Assembly: GCA_015490215.1 (NCBI GenBank)
Contig: WFYH01000195.1
Coordinates: 1-9,933 of the forward strand
Direction: 5' to 3'
Source: Aquificaceae bacterium
GTDB lineage: Bacteria; Aquificota; Aquificia; Aquificales; Aquificaceae
Length of the DNA: 9,933 nucleotides
Shown in pieces: positions 1 through 6,958 of this stretch. A program made the position numbers and the translations under genes. The notes beneath the pieces are model-generated. The model was not told the origin of the DNA and made no database searches. It saw nothing but the letters and a program-made list of their open reading frames with translations. How positions within the stretch are numbered: position 1 is the first letter of the stretch; every line of letters begins with the position of its first letter.

Positions 1-589
1 CCACCTCCCTGACGGGTGTTTTGAAGGTGTTTTTCCTGAAGACCTTTTCGCCCCCTATGTAGGCGAGGGCGTATTGGTTAGCCCAATCTTCGGGGTATTT
101 GTAGGGAGGTTTTGCATGGGGATACCAGTCGTAGGCGTAGTTGGGGTGTATTTTGGAAACGTCAGAGTAGCCGTTGTCTATGTTTTCTTGCCTGAAAGCA
201 GCCCAGTGAAGGATGAGAACCCGCTGGTTGTGAGCACCCATGGTGATGGGAACGTCGGTAGAGGGTCTGTAGGGGATTTGAACCGCAACCGCATCGGAGA
301 ACTTATTTATGAGATGGAACCTGTCTTCGGTTTTGTCCTCCCATATGAGCAGGAAAGCGATCTCTTTTCCGTTGTTTATGCTCTTTACGGTGATCTCCTT
401 TATGGGAGCTTCAATAACCACCGGCTTTGTAACAGCCTGACCTGAAAGGGAAACGGTTACAGCCTTAGCCTTTTTCCACACTCCCGCAAAGGGGTCAGTG
501 GGAAGGTCTCCTTTTACCCTCTTAGATACCAACTCCTGCGAAAAGGCTACCAGAAAGCTCAAAAGCACACCCAGCGCAACGATCCTCAT
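1..589 (-). CDS. Gamma subunit of type II DMSO reductase family enzyme, probable haem b protein (partial)
   Basis: The first 196 residues of a leftward gene are present; the reading frame is open to the window edge, so the C-terminus is missing. The protein starts with a Sec-type signal peptide (MRIVALGVLLSFLVAFS, likely cleaved near residue 17), placing it in the periplasm. The mature part resembles the gamma subunits of ethylbenzene dehydrogenase, selenate reductase and dimethylsulfide dehydrogenase (EbdC/SerC/DdhC). Family-like features are a G-VW-KA stretch near residue 36, IAFLLIWEDKT near 77-87, and PITMGAHNQRVLILHWAA at 114-131. In this family a Met in the latter segment and a distant Lys ligate one haem b; Met117 is the candidate here and the Lys would lie beyond the edge. 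The ATG follows a strong GGAGGTA site (594-600) and sits 11 bases after the beta gene, so it belongs to the same operon. Inferred role: passing electrons between the beta-subunit clusters and a periplasmic or membrane partner. Family assignment is fairly firm; the exact partner is unknown. Confidence 0.82.
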   Translation of the reverse strand, partial: MRIVALGVLLSFLVAFSQELVSKRVKGDLPTDPFAGVWKKAKAVTVSLSGQAVTKPVVIEAPIKEITVKSINNGKEIAFLLIWEDKTEDRFHLINKFSDAVAVQIPYRPSTDVPITMGAHNQRVLILHWAAFRQENIDNGYSDVSKIHPNYAYDWYPHAKPPYKYPEDWANQYALAYIGGEKVFRKNTFKTPVREV

Positions 590-600
590 GGCTTACCTCC

Positions 601-1737
601 TTAAGGTATATCCTGCCTAACAACGCCGAGCTTCTCGTCCTTGTGAGGTCTGATCTGGAGAGGTTCAACCAGAGGAACCCTGACTATCTCTTCTCCCTTC
701 TCATTGAAGCCTATAACCTCGTTTTTGCCTACGGCGAAGGAGTGAACTATCTTGTCGGTGGAGCCGAAAAGGTGCAAGAGCGCTTGAAGTTCGGGTTCCT
801 TTCCTTCGCGCATATCCTTGTAAACCTTTACGGCGTGATCTGCTCCTGGACCGAACATCTGCCTGAGGAATGAGGGAGAAACGTTTATAGGAGGTATGTA
901 GTAAACGTTAGGCTCAAGCCCCGTCTGCGGGTAGAGAGGCAGAGCAACCTTCTTTATGTGGACTAGGAAGTCAATTGGGTTGGACCTCTTAGCCTTTTCG
1001 GGCGGGCTAATAAAGCCCATAAGCCTTATCTTTCCTATGCAGGTTATTACACACTGGGGTTGGAGCCCCTGCTCAACTCTGGGGAAGCACCCTATGCACT
1101 TTTGGGATATACGGGCAACATAGTTGAACATGCTCTTCTTGTAGGGGCAAGCCTTTACGCATTCTTGATAACCTTCGCACCTTTCGGGGTCTATCAGGAC
1201 TATCCCGTCTTCCTGACGTTTGTAGATAGCCTGCCTTGGGCAGGCGGCAACGCAGGCGGGGTAGGTGCAGTGGTTACATATCCTCGGAAGGTAGAACATC
1301 CAGATAGGGTGGGGGAGACCTTCAAGGACGGTTCCTATATCCACAGGTTCGTTGACCTCGTCCTCACCTATGTTGGGGTTTGCCCAGTCGGGATCGTCGG
1401 GCATCCAACCCAGTACCCTCTCTTTGTCCGTTCCGTCAAGGACCGTTTTACCCTTGTAAACATCTCCGTCCCATATCTGGTCGTCGCCGAGAAGTTCCAT
1501 CAGCTTTACGTCCCAGCCGAGGGGGTAAAAGCCGTTGGGTTTGGTCTCAACGTTGTTCCAGAGCTGGTATTCCTGTCCCCTTCCCGGTGTCCACGTGGTC
1601 TTGCAGGCTATTGTGCAGGTTTGACAGGCTATGCACTTGTTGAGGTCCATAACAACCGCAAACTGCTTCTTAGGTCTCTTGTGCTCGTAAGGGTAATTGA
1701 CCTTCCTTTTAATCTGCCAGTTGTAGACCTCAGGCAT
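601..1737 (-). CDS. Iron-sulfur (beta) subunit of exported type II DMSO reductase family enzyme, NxrB/NarH-like
   Basis: This 378-residue protein is the electron-transfer subunit of the molybdenum enzyme encoded just upstream. Four cluster motifs are visible: C35-x2-C38-x2-C41-x3-C45; C154-x2-C157-x4-C162-x3-C166; C187-x2-Y190-x2-C193-x3-C197; and C214-x2-C217-x11-C229-x3-C233. In NarH the third motif has Trp in place of the second Cys and binds a [3Fe-4S] cluster; Tyr190 sits in that place here, so one [3Fe-4S] and three [4Fe-4S] clusters are expected. There is no signal peptide; proteins of this family are normally exported folded, bound to the Tat-carrying alpha subunit. At 378 residues it is shorter than the NarH of classical nitrate reductase (about 510) and closer to NxrB/SerB/EbdB sizes. 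The gene starts 17 bases after the alpha stop with AGGAGGT six bases before the ATG, and is followed after 11 bases by gamma. Subunit type is secure; substrate is not. Confidence 0.93.
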   Translation of the reverse strand: MPEVYNWQIKRKVNYPYEHKRPKKQFAVVMDLNKCIACQTCTIACKTTWTPGRGQEYQLWNNVETKPNGFYPLGWDVKLMELLGDDQIWDGDVYKGKTVLDGTDKERVLGWMPDDPDWANPNIGEDEVNEPVDIGTVLEGLPHPIWMFYLPRICNHCTYPACVAACPRQAIYKRQEDGIVLIDPERCEGYQECVKACPYKKSMFNYVARISQKCIGCFPRVEQGLQPQCVITCIGKIRLMGFISPPEKAKRSNPIDFLVHIKKVALPLYPQTGLEPNVYYIPPINVSPSFLRQMFGPGADHAVKVYKDMREGKEPELQALLHLFGSTDKIVHSFAVGKNEVIGFNEKGEEIVRVPLVEPLQIRPHKDEKLGVVRQDIP

Positions 1738-1754
1738 CTCAGGACCTCCTTATA

Positions 1755-4700
1755 TTAAGCGAACTTTACATACTTAGCTTTCAGATACTTGGCAAACGCC
1801 TTGCTGGGCTTGTGGGGTCTGAGACCGAGCTTGACAGGTCTCCATACACCCTTACCGTTGAGTCCTCCCGGTTCAGCCTTGATTATCTTGGCGTAGGCTT
1901 CTCTAGGCGCTCCGATGAGACAGTGAACGTCGGGGGCAAAGCCTTTACCTATAACCTGACCGGCGAGGTTCTTCCTAACTAGGGTGTCAGTCTGCAGTGT
2001 AGCCTTGTGCCAGCTTCTGGTTACGCTCTGGTGGGAACCCCTTCTATACATTGACTGGTAACCCGTGTAGGGATTCTTAGCGAGTCCGTTCTTGTTAACT
2101 TTGGTTCCGAGCACCGATCCGTGGGAAGAACCGTACATGTTGAACCATATCTTGGCAACGCCGGGAGGTGTGTTGTTGGAAGCCCTTGCTCTGAGAAGGA
2201 GCCTTGCCACCTCAAAGTCTTCTTTTCTCTTTTCCCATCCGACAAAGGGTCTGTCCTGAGGATCGGGATCTACCCAGACGTAATCTCCGTCCTCTATACC
2301 CATCTTTTCAAGATCTTTGGGGTTTATATCTATGTAAGCTTCGGACACGAACGGCTTTCTCTTGTCATGTCTGTAAACGTCACCGAAGGGACCAAACAGG
2401 AGGGTTGTGATGTCGGTGTCTCCGGTGGTCGTGTGGGCGGCGTGCCTGTATTTTGGTGTGTGAACTATGTGGGAAGCTCCTATGGTAGCCCTGAGCGGGT
2501 GCTTGGTGTGAGGCAGTTTTACCGGAGAGACGATAACGTTACGTGCCTGCCTCCATTCGGTGTTCTTGAGAGCCTCGTCAGGATCCACACCGTAGTCTTC
2601 AGGTCTCTTAGGTCTCAGGAGGGGGTGTGGCTTGGCGGCGACTATCACGTTAGGTTCGTAGTCCGTAGCGTCAACGGGTTCCCTGTAGACGGGTAGGTTT
2701 TCACCCGCATCCATAAATTCTGGTTCTTCCCTGTAGAATTCAAGCCTTCCGCTCTTGGTATACCACGGCATATTCTCTTGGAGCTGATCCATTCCCACGT
2801 ATTTGGGATAGGACCTTGTGAGTATGAGGGAGGGAACACCCTCTTGAGCTTTCTTAGCAATGTCTTCAAGCTTGTAACCTCTTAAGTTAGCGGAGGCGTT
2901 TATAACCCTTTGAACGTATACTTCCTGCTTGCCATCAAGGACGAACCTCCAGTAGTCCTCAAACCTCTTGTCACCAGTAAGCTCTGCAAGTCTTTTACCC
3001 ACGAGAGCAAACGCCTCGGCGTCGTTCCGTGTATCGTAAAGCCTTCTGTGTCCAGTCTTGGGCCATACGTAGATGAAGGGGTTTGTGACGGATCCCGCTA
3101 TGTCCCAGTATTTATTTTCATTCCAAGCATCAACACCAAGGACTATATCCGAGTACTCACAGGTTAGCGACCACCACCACTCGTTGGTGATTATGCACTC
3201 TATCTTGGGAAGGGTGTTCATGACAATGTTGTACTTCCACTTGGCGTTACCGAGTATTGAGTTGGCGTCAACGAACCAACAGAACTTGGTGGGAGTGGGC
3301 ATGTGGGTTTTCCCTGTGAGTATGTGGTCACCCATCATCTGAGGCTTGTCGTCGTGGGAGTAGTAGTGGGCGGATTCACCTTTCCAGTAGCGTTTTACCT
3401 TCGCAGGTTTGTTAGGATCAAGCTCTATATTGAAAGGATCCTCAAGGAAGTACTGACCCACACCGTTAAACAGAGCCAATCTGAAGTTACCTGCATAAGA
3501 ACCTATGTTTCCGGTAGCGTGCCCTATGTTGTCGGTAAGGGCAACGATCAGATACATAGCCCTATCTTTAAGGTCTCCGTGGAAGTACTGGTTAACACCC
3601 ATACCTTGGGAGAGCTTGACGTTCCTCGGGTGGGCGGCTATCTCCCTTGCCAATCTCCTTATCTTGTGGGCAGGGACTCCGGTGATCTTCTCAGCCATTT
3701 CGGGGGTGTAGTTATCCTCAAAGAACTCAAGGTAGACTTGGAAGAGGGGCTTGACCTTAACCGTCTTTCCGTCAACGGTCTTCACCTCATACTCACCGGT
3801 GAGGGCAGGGTCTATACCGAGCTTCCAGAAGTCATCTCCCACGTCATCCCTCGTTATAACCTTCGGAGAGTTGGTCTTGAGATCCCAAACTACAAAGTCG
3901 TCCATATCCTCGTTTCTTATGTTCTCGGGTATATACTGTTTCTCCTGTTTGAAGAAGGGAGGTAGCCTGTCACCTTTCTTAAACACCTCAGCTTTCTTGA
4001 GAGGCTTGGGTTTGTGACCGGGGATGATGTCCCTTGCCCTGAGAACCTTACCTGTGTCCATCCTTACCAAGAGGGGCATATCCGTCCATGCCTTTACATA
4101 CCTCTCCTGATAGAGCCCCTCCTTCATGATCACGTAAGCTATGGAGAGAGCAAGGGCTGTGTCGGTTCCTGTCCTTACAACTATCAGCTCATCCGCCGCC
4201 CTTGCGGTGGGGGAGTAATCGTTGGAGATAACTATTACCTTGGATCCCTTTATCCTAGCCTCTGTTAGCCAGTGGCAGTCGGGCATCTTTGTGGTGAAGG
4301 GGTTCATACCCCAGAGGATTATCAGTTTTGAGTGTTCCCACATACAAAGGTCAAACTCAACGTTCTGCTGACCTGTAACCATCGGGTGTCCGGGAGCGAG
4401 GTCGGTGTGGAAGGAGTAGTTATCCCAACCTCTTCCGCCTTTAGCCTTTTCGGGGGGAACTCCACGAATATGGTGATCCAGCAAAGCCATCAGGTTAGCC
4501 ATTCTGTAGGGAGAGGTGTATCTGACTACTGCAAGGAAAGGCATGGATCCCCTGAACTTGAAAGTCCTTGTTCCCGCCCCTTCCATGGCGTCGAGCATTT
4601 CCTTCTTGTAGTGTCCCTGCTTTTCAAGCCTTCTTCTTCCCTCCTCTCCCGAATAGGTTTGAGCTATGTTGATCATCGCCTTGGCTATTATGTCAGCTAC

Positions 4701-5222
4701 CTCGTCCCAAGTTACCTTTATAAACTTGTCCTTACCCCTCTGGAAGTATTTCTCGGGGGGTTTACCTGTCTCGGGGTCCCTCGGAAAGCCTGCCTTATAC
4801 CACTCGTAAAATCCCTTCCTTACCATAGGACCTTTTACACGTCTGTCCCCGTAGAACCTCCTCATGAGGGACAGACCCTTGTTACAGCATCTCGGATCCC
4901 ATCTGTGGCTCGCCTTGAGTCCGTAGAGGTCTGTAGCTTCCCCGAACCTGTAGGTCGGCTCTATTCTGGTTACAACACCGTTTTTAACGTGTGCCCTCAG
5001 GAGGCAGTTGTGGGTGTCGTTGGGAGCACACAGGAATATAAAAGTATCTTCGGACTTGAAGATGTCCCTATAGAGGTTTTCCCAGTTCCTGTTGGGGTAG
5101 TGAAGGATGGGGTTGTCAACCTTGACAACAGGCTCAAAGACTTTCAGGGAAAAGGAAGGAGAGGATAAAGCCGCTAAAGAAAGACCACCGACCTTTACGA
5201 AGTCTCTCCTCGTGAGACCCAT
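1755..5222 (-). CDS. Catalytic molybdopterin (alpha) subunit, Tat-exported, nitrite oxidoreductase/nitrate reductase-like
   Basis: This 1155-residue protein is the catalytic subunit of a type II DMSO reductase family enzyme carrying Mo-bis-MGD and one Fe-S cluster. The N-terminus has a twin-arginine signal (TRRDFVK at residues 4-10, then a hydrophobic stretch), so the enzyme should act outside the cytoplasmic membrane. The cluster motif is C65-x3-D69-x3-C73 with C113 distal; classical NarG has His-x3-Cys-x3-Cys-...-Cys. The segment NYSFHTDLAPGHPMVTGQQ (268-286) aligns with the NarG stretch holding the Asp ligand of Mo, making D274 the likely ligand. MGD-binding elements follow (ILWGMNP at 302-308, VISNDYSPTARAADE at 331-345, RTGTDTALALS at 350-360), and the dinucleotide-binding C-terminal domain covers about 905-1095. 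Length and motifs recall, from memory, the periplasmic NxrA group of Nitrospira and anammox bacteria (about 1150 residues) more than NarG. The ATG has GGGAGGTG upstream and its own promoter. Nitrate reduction, nitrite oxidation or another oxyanion reaction all remain possible. Confidence 0.92.
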   Translation of the reverse strand: MGLTRRDFVKVGGLSLAALSSPSFSLKVFEPVVKVDNPILHYPNRNWENLYRDIFKSEDTFIFLCAPNDTHNCLLRAHVKNGVVTRIEPTYRFGEATDLYGLKASHRWDPRCCNKGLSLMRRFYGDRRVKGPMVRKGFYEWYKAGFPRDPETGKPPEKYFQRGKDKFIKVTWDEVADIIAKAMINIAQTYSGEEGRRRLEKQGHYKKEMLDAMEGAGTRTFKFRGSMPFLAVVRYTSPYRMANLMALLDHHIRGVPPEKAKGGRGWDNYSFHTDLAPGHPMVTGQQNVEFDLCMWEHSKLIILWGMNPFTTKMPDCHWLTEARIKGSKVIVISNDYSPTARAADELIVVRTGTDTALALSIAYVIMKEGLYQERYVKAWTDMPLLVRMDTGKVLRARDIIPGHKPKPLKKAEVFKKGDRLPPFFKQEKQYIPENIRNEDMDDFVVWDLKTNSPKVITRDDVGDDFWKLGIDPALTGEYEVKTVDGKTVKVKPLFQVYLEFFEDNYTPEMAEKITGVPAHKIRRLAREIAAHPRNVKLSQGMGVNQYFHGDLKDRAMYLIVALTDNIGHATGNIGSYAGNFRLALFNGVGQYFLEDPFNIELDPNKPAKVKRYWKGESAHYYSHDDKPQMMGDHILTGKTHMPTPTKFCWFVDANSILGNAKWKYNIVMNTLPKIECIITNEWWWSLTCEYSDIVLGVDAWNENKYWDIAGSVTNPFIYVWPKTGHRRLYDTRNDAEAFALVGKRLAELTGDKRFEDYWRFVLDGKQEVYVQRVINASANLRGYKLEDIAKKAQEGVPSLILTRSYPKYVGMDQLQENMPWYTKSGRLEFYREEPEFMDAGENLPVYREPVDATDYEPNVIVAAKPHPLLRPKRPEDYGVDPDEALKNTEWRQARNVIVSPVKLPHTKHPLRATIGASHIVHTPKYRHAAHTTTGDTDITTLLFGPFGDVYRHDKRKPFVSEAYIDINPKDLEKMGIEDGDYVWVDPDPQDRPFVGWEKRKEDFEVARLLLRARASNNTPPGVAKIWFNMYGSSHGSVLGTKVNKNGLAKNPYTGYQSMYRRGSHQSVTRSWHKATLQTDTLVRKNLAGQVIGKGFAPDVHCLIGAPREAYAKIIKAEPGGLNGKGVWRPVKLGLRPHKPSKAFAKYLKAKYVKFA

Positions 5223-5250
5223 TTTTCACCTCCCGTAACTGACAAATATC

Positions 5251-5268
5251 ACATGACACATATCATGT
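5251..5268. promoter_or_regulatory. Inverted repeat over the predicted transcription start, possible operator
   Basis: ACATGA (5251-5256) and TCATGT (5263-5268) form a perfect 6-base inverted repeat with a 6-base spacer, immediately downstream of the -10 box and over the expected start of transcription. This position suits a repressor site for the molybdoenzyme operon. The regulator is unknown, and a 6+6 dyad in AT-rich intergenic DNA can arise by chance. Confidence 0.35.
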
Positions 5269-5272
5269 ATTA

Positions 5273-5301
5273 AGAATACACTTTTTTGATGAACATGTCA
5301 A
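5273..5301 (-). promoter_or_regulatory. Sigma-70-like promoter of the molybdoenzyme operon
   Basis: Reading leftward, a perfect -35 box TTGACA (5301-5296) is followed by a 17-base spacer and the -10 box TATTCT (5278-5273, four of six consensus positions). Transcription would begin near 5266, leaving a leader of roughly 45 bases before the alpha ATG at 5222. It lies in the only sizeable gap between the two operons, so the molybdoenzyme genes can be expressed independently of rimM and the genes before it. Confidence 0.6.
5286..5301. promoter_or_regulatory. FNR/CRP-like dyad overlapping the -35 box
   Basis: On the plus strand TTGAT (5286-5290) and GTCAA (5297-5301) are near-symmetric half-sites separated by six bases. 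The half-sites resemble those of the Crp/Fnr family (TTGAT and ATCAA), but the spacing is two bases longer than the usual FNR site and one base differs. The site overlaps the TTGACA box, which partly explains the similarity. It could couple the operon to oxygen or nitrogen oxides, but the support is weak. Confidence 0.22.
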
Positions 5302-5327
5302 GAAAAAGAAAGATCACTGTAAGTCGG

Positions 5328-5822
5328 CTAAATCAAGATGAGATCTTCCTTTACGGTTATTATTCCCTTTTTTCTATCAACGTTTAGAACTATGTCGCTC
5401 ACGAAGGGGATCATTATTTTTTCCCCTTCAAGAATAAGCATGTCGTAAACGCCGAAGTCCTTAAGGTGGTCTACTTTGCCCAGCTTTCTTCCCTTGTCTG
5501 TTATTACCTCCATACCTACAAGCTCAAAGGAATAGAATTCGTCCTCTCCAAGAGGAGGGAGTTCTTCACGAGGCAAGAATATGTGTGCTCCTTTGAACTG
5601 CTCCACTTCCTCGGGCGTGGAAAAGGCTTTGAGTTTTAAAAGAACAAAGCTTCCATGTCTACGGGTGCTTTCCACCTCAAAGGGTATATAGTCCCCTCCT
5701 TTCTTCTTGAAGAAGATCCTTTGCAGAGAAAGAACGAACTCTTCGGGTGCTATGGGTAAAACTTTTATCTCCCCTTTTATACCAAAGGGTGATATAACCT
5801 TTCCTACAACTACGAACTCCAT
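5328..5822 (-). CDS. rimM: Ribosome maturation factor RimM
   Basis: This 164-residue protein has the normal length and both domains of RimM, which binds ribosomal protein S19 and the 30S head and helps process 16S rRNA in the cytoplasm. The N-terminal barrel opens with VVVGKVISPFGIKGEIKVLP (residues 4-23), matching the family's G-x-I-x3-G-x2-G-E-x2-V-x-P signature. The C-terminal PRC-barrel shows FYSFELVGMEV (96-106), GRKLGKV (111-117) and MIPFVSDIVLNVD (136-148), the typical D/E-L-x-G-x-x-V, LG-V and IPF-----V--VD pattern. The ATG lies inside the end of the preceding channel gene (13-base overlap) with only a weak AAAGG before it, suggesting translational coupling. In many bacteria rimM sits in an rpsP-rimM-trmD-rplS cluster; here it ends a signalling operon, which agrees with the dispersed operons known in Aquificales. 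No clear terminator hairpin follows it; only a T-rich stretch is visible. Confidence 0.93.
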   Translation of the reverse strand: MEFVVVGKVISPFGIKGEIKVLPIAPEEFVLSLQRIFFKKKGGDYIPFEVESTRRHGSFVLLKLKAFSTPEEVEQFKGAHIFLPREELPPLGEDEFYSFELVGMEVITDKGRKLGKVDHLKDFGVYDMLILEGEKIMIPFVSDIVLNVDRKKGIITVKEDLILI

Positions 5823-6949
5823 AGCCTTTGGGGTTGTTTGAGGAGAACCTCCTGAGCCTTTCTCAAATTCTTGGGGCTTCCGAAGATTATCAGGGTATCT
5901 CCTTCCTCTATAACAGTTTCTCCGGTTACGGTAACGTCAAGATACCCGCTCTCCTTCCTTATAGCTATAACGGTAACCTTAAGAGCCTTCCTGAGGTCTA
6001 TATCCTTAAGCTTTTTCCCCGCAAGGGGTGAACCCTCTTCCACTCTGATCTCAAATATGTCTATGTCCGTCTCTTCGCCGAAGGCTATCTTGTCAAAGAG
6101 ATCGGAGATAAAGGCGGAACCAGTATGGAATATGTAGGCGGCAAGGCGGGTTGCCAAAAGCTTGTTGGGAACCAAGGCTTTGTTTGCCCCTAGTTCCTCA
6201 AGTTTTTGTGCGGTTCCGTCGGTGGAAGCAAAGGAGAAGATATAAAAGTCCTCCCTGTTGGGTCTGAGCAAGCGGGCGGTAACGATAACCGCTATGTTTT
6301 GGGCATCGTCACCGAGGTTAACCACCATACCTTTGGCGTTTTTTATCCCCGCCGAGAGGAGAACCCCCCTCTGATAAGGTTTTTCCGTAATGAAGTATTT
6401 GATGTTATGCTCATGAAGATACTTCAGGGCTTCCGGTCTTTCCTCTATGACGACGAAGTCTATCTTCCTCTTTCTTAGGGCATCCGCAAGCCATGCGGAG
6501 GTCTTATCGTAACCGCAGATAATAAAGTGATCTTTCAGCTTTTCTATATCCTTAAGCATTTTTATAGCTCTGTAGAGATTGATTATATCCTCCTTGAAAA
6601 ATATCCTGACTATTACGGTCACGGAGGTGGTAAAAACCCCTATGCCCGCAAGGGATAGGAAGGAGGTGAAGATCCGCCCGTATAGGGTATCGCTTCCGGG
6701 TGATATCTCTCCGAAGCCTATGGTTCCTATGGTTATTATGGTCATGTAGAAGGAGTTTATAAAGTCACCTCCCGAGAGGATCATGTAGCCCAGAGTCCCG
6801 ATAGTTATGGCACCGTGGAGCATAAGCAGGGGTATCCTCAGCTCCCTGAGAGCCTCTATGAACTTTCTTTCGTATATCTCTACGAGTTTGGGTTCCCTCT
6901 TCCTCTTTTTTATCTTCAGAAACTTTTTCCTTAGCTTCCTTTTTTTCAT
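5810..6949 (-). CDS. Two-transmembrane potassium channel with RCK (TrkA-type) regulatory domain
   Basis: This 379-residue membrane protein has the layout of MthK-like ligand-gated K+ channels. A very basic cytoplasmic N-terminus (residues 1-38) is followed by a first membrane helix (about 39-58), a pore helix with selectivity filter TIGFGE (76-81, the usual form being TVGYGD), and a second helix (about 92-117) with glycines G102 and G104 that could act as a hinge. An RCK-N Rossmann domain (about 140-270) starts HFIICGYDKTSAWLADAL, and an RCK-C domain (about 295-370) includes EGSPLAGKKLKDIDLR and EEGDTLIIFGSP. The nucleotide-binding loop reads GYDKTS where GxGxxG is usual, so NAD(H) or nucleotide binding may be lost or changed. 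The gene begins nine bases after the cheA stop. No Shine-Dalgarno sequence precedes the ATG; the preceding bases read CCTCCTCCT. No other plausible ATG, GTG or TTG start was found upstream of the first helix, so re-initiation after cheA is likely. K+ specificity is inferred from the filter. Confidence 0.88.
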   Translation of the reverse strand: MKKRKLRKKFLKIKKRKREPKLVEIYERKFIEALRELRIPLLMLHGAITIGTLGYMILSGGDFINSFYMTIITIGTIGFGEISPGSDTLYGRIFTSFLSLAGIGVFTTSVTVIVRIFFKEDIINLYRAIKMLKDIEKLKDHFIICGYDKTSAWLADALRKRKIDFVVIEERPEALKYLHEHNIKYFITEKPYQRGVLLSAGIKNAKGMVVNLGDDAQNIAVIVTARLLRPNREDFYIFSFASTDGTAQKLEELGANKALVPNKLLATRLAAYIFHTGSAFISDLFDKIAFGEETDIDIFEIRVEEGSPLAGKKLKDIDLRKALKVTVIAIRKESGYLDVTVTGETVIEEGDTLIIFGSPKNLRKAQEVLLKQPQRLWSS

Positions 6950-6958
6950 AGGAGGAGG

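Noticed and set aside
74..445. A 123-codon plus-strand open frame near the left edge
   Set aside because: The opposite strand encodes a gamma subunit with signal peptide, strong ribosome binding site and operon spacing; the plus frame has no family features.
1060..1758. A 232-codon plus-strand open frame
   Set aside because: Antisense to the beta subunit, whose cysteine motifs prove the minus strand is coding.
4332..5168. A 278-codon plus-strand open frame
   Set aside because: Antisense to the conserved alpha subunit with no recognisable domain; codon bias of the real gene explains the lack of stops.
5303..5330. Terminator after rimM
   Set aside because: There is a T-rich stretch when read leftward but no stable GC hairpin before it, so an intrinsic terminator cannot be supported.
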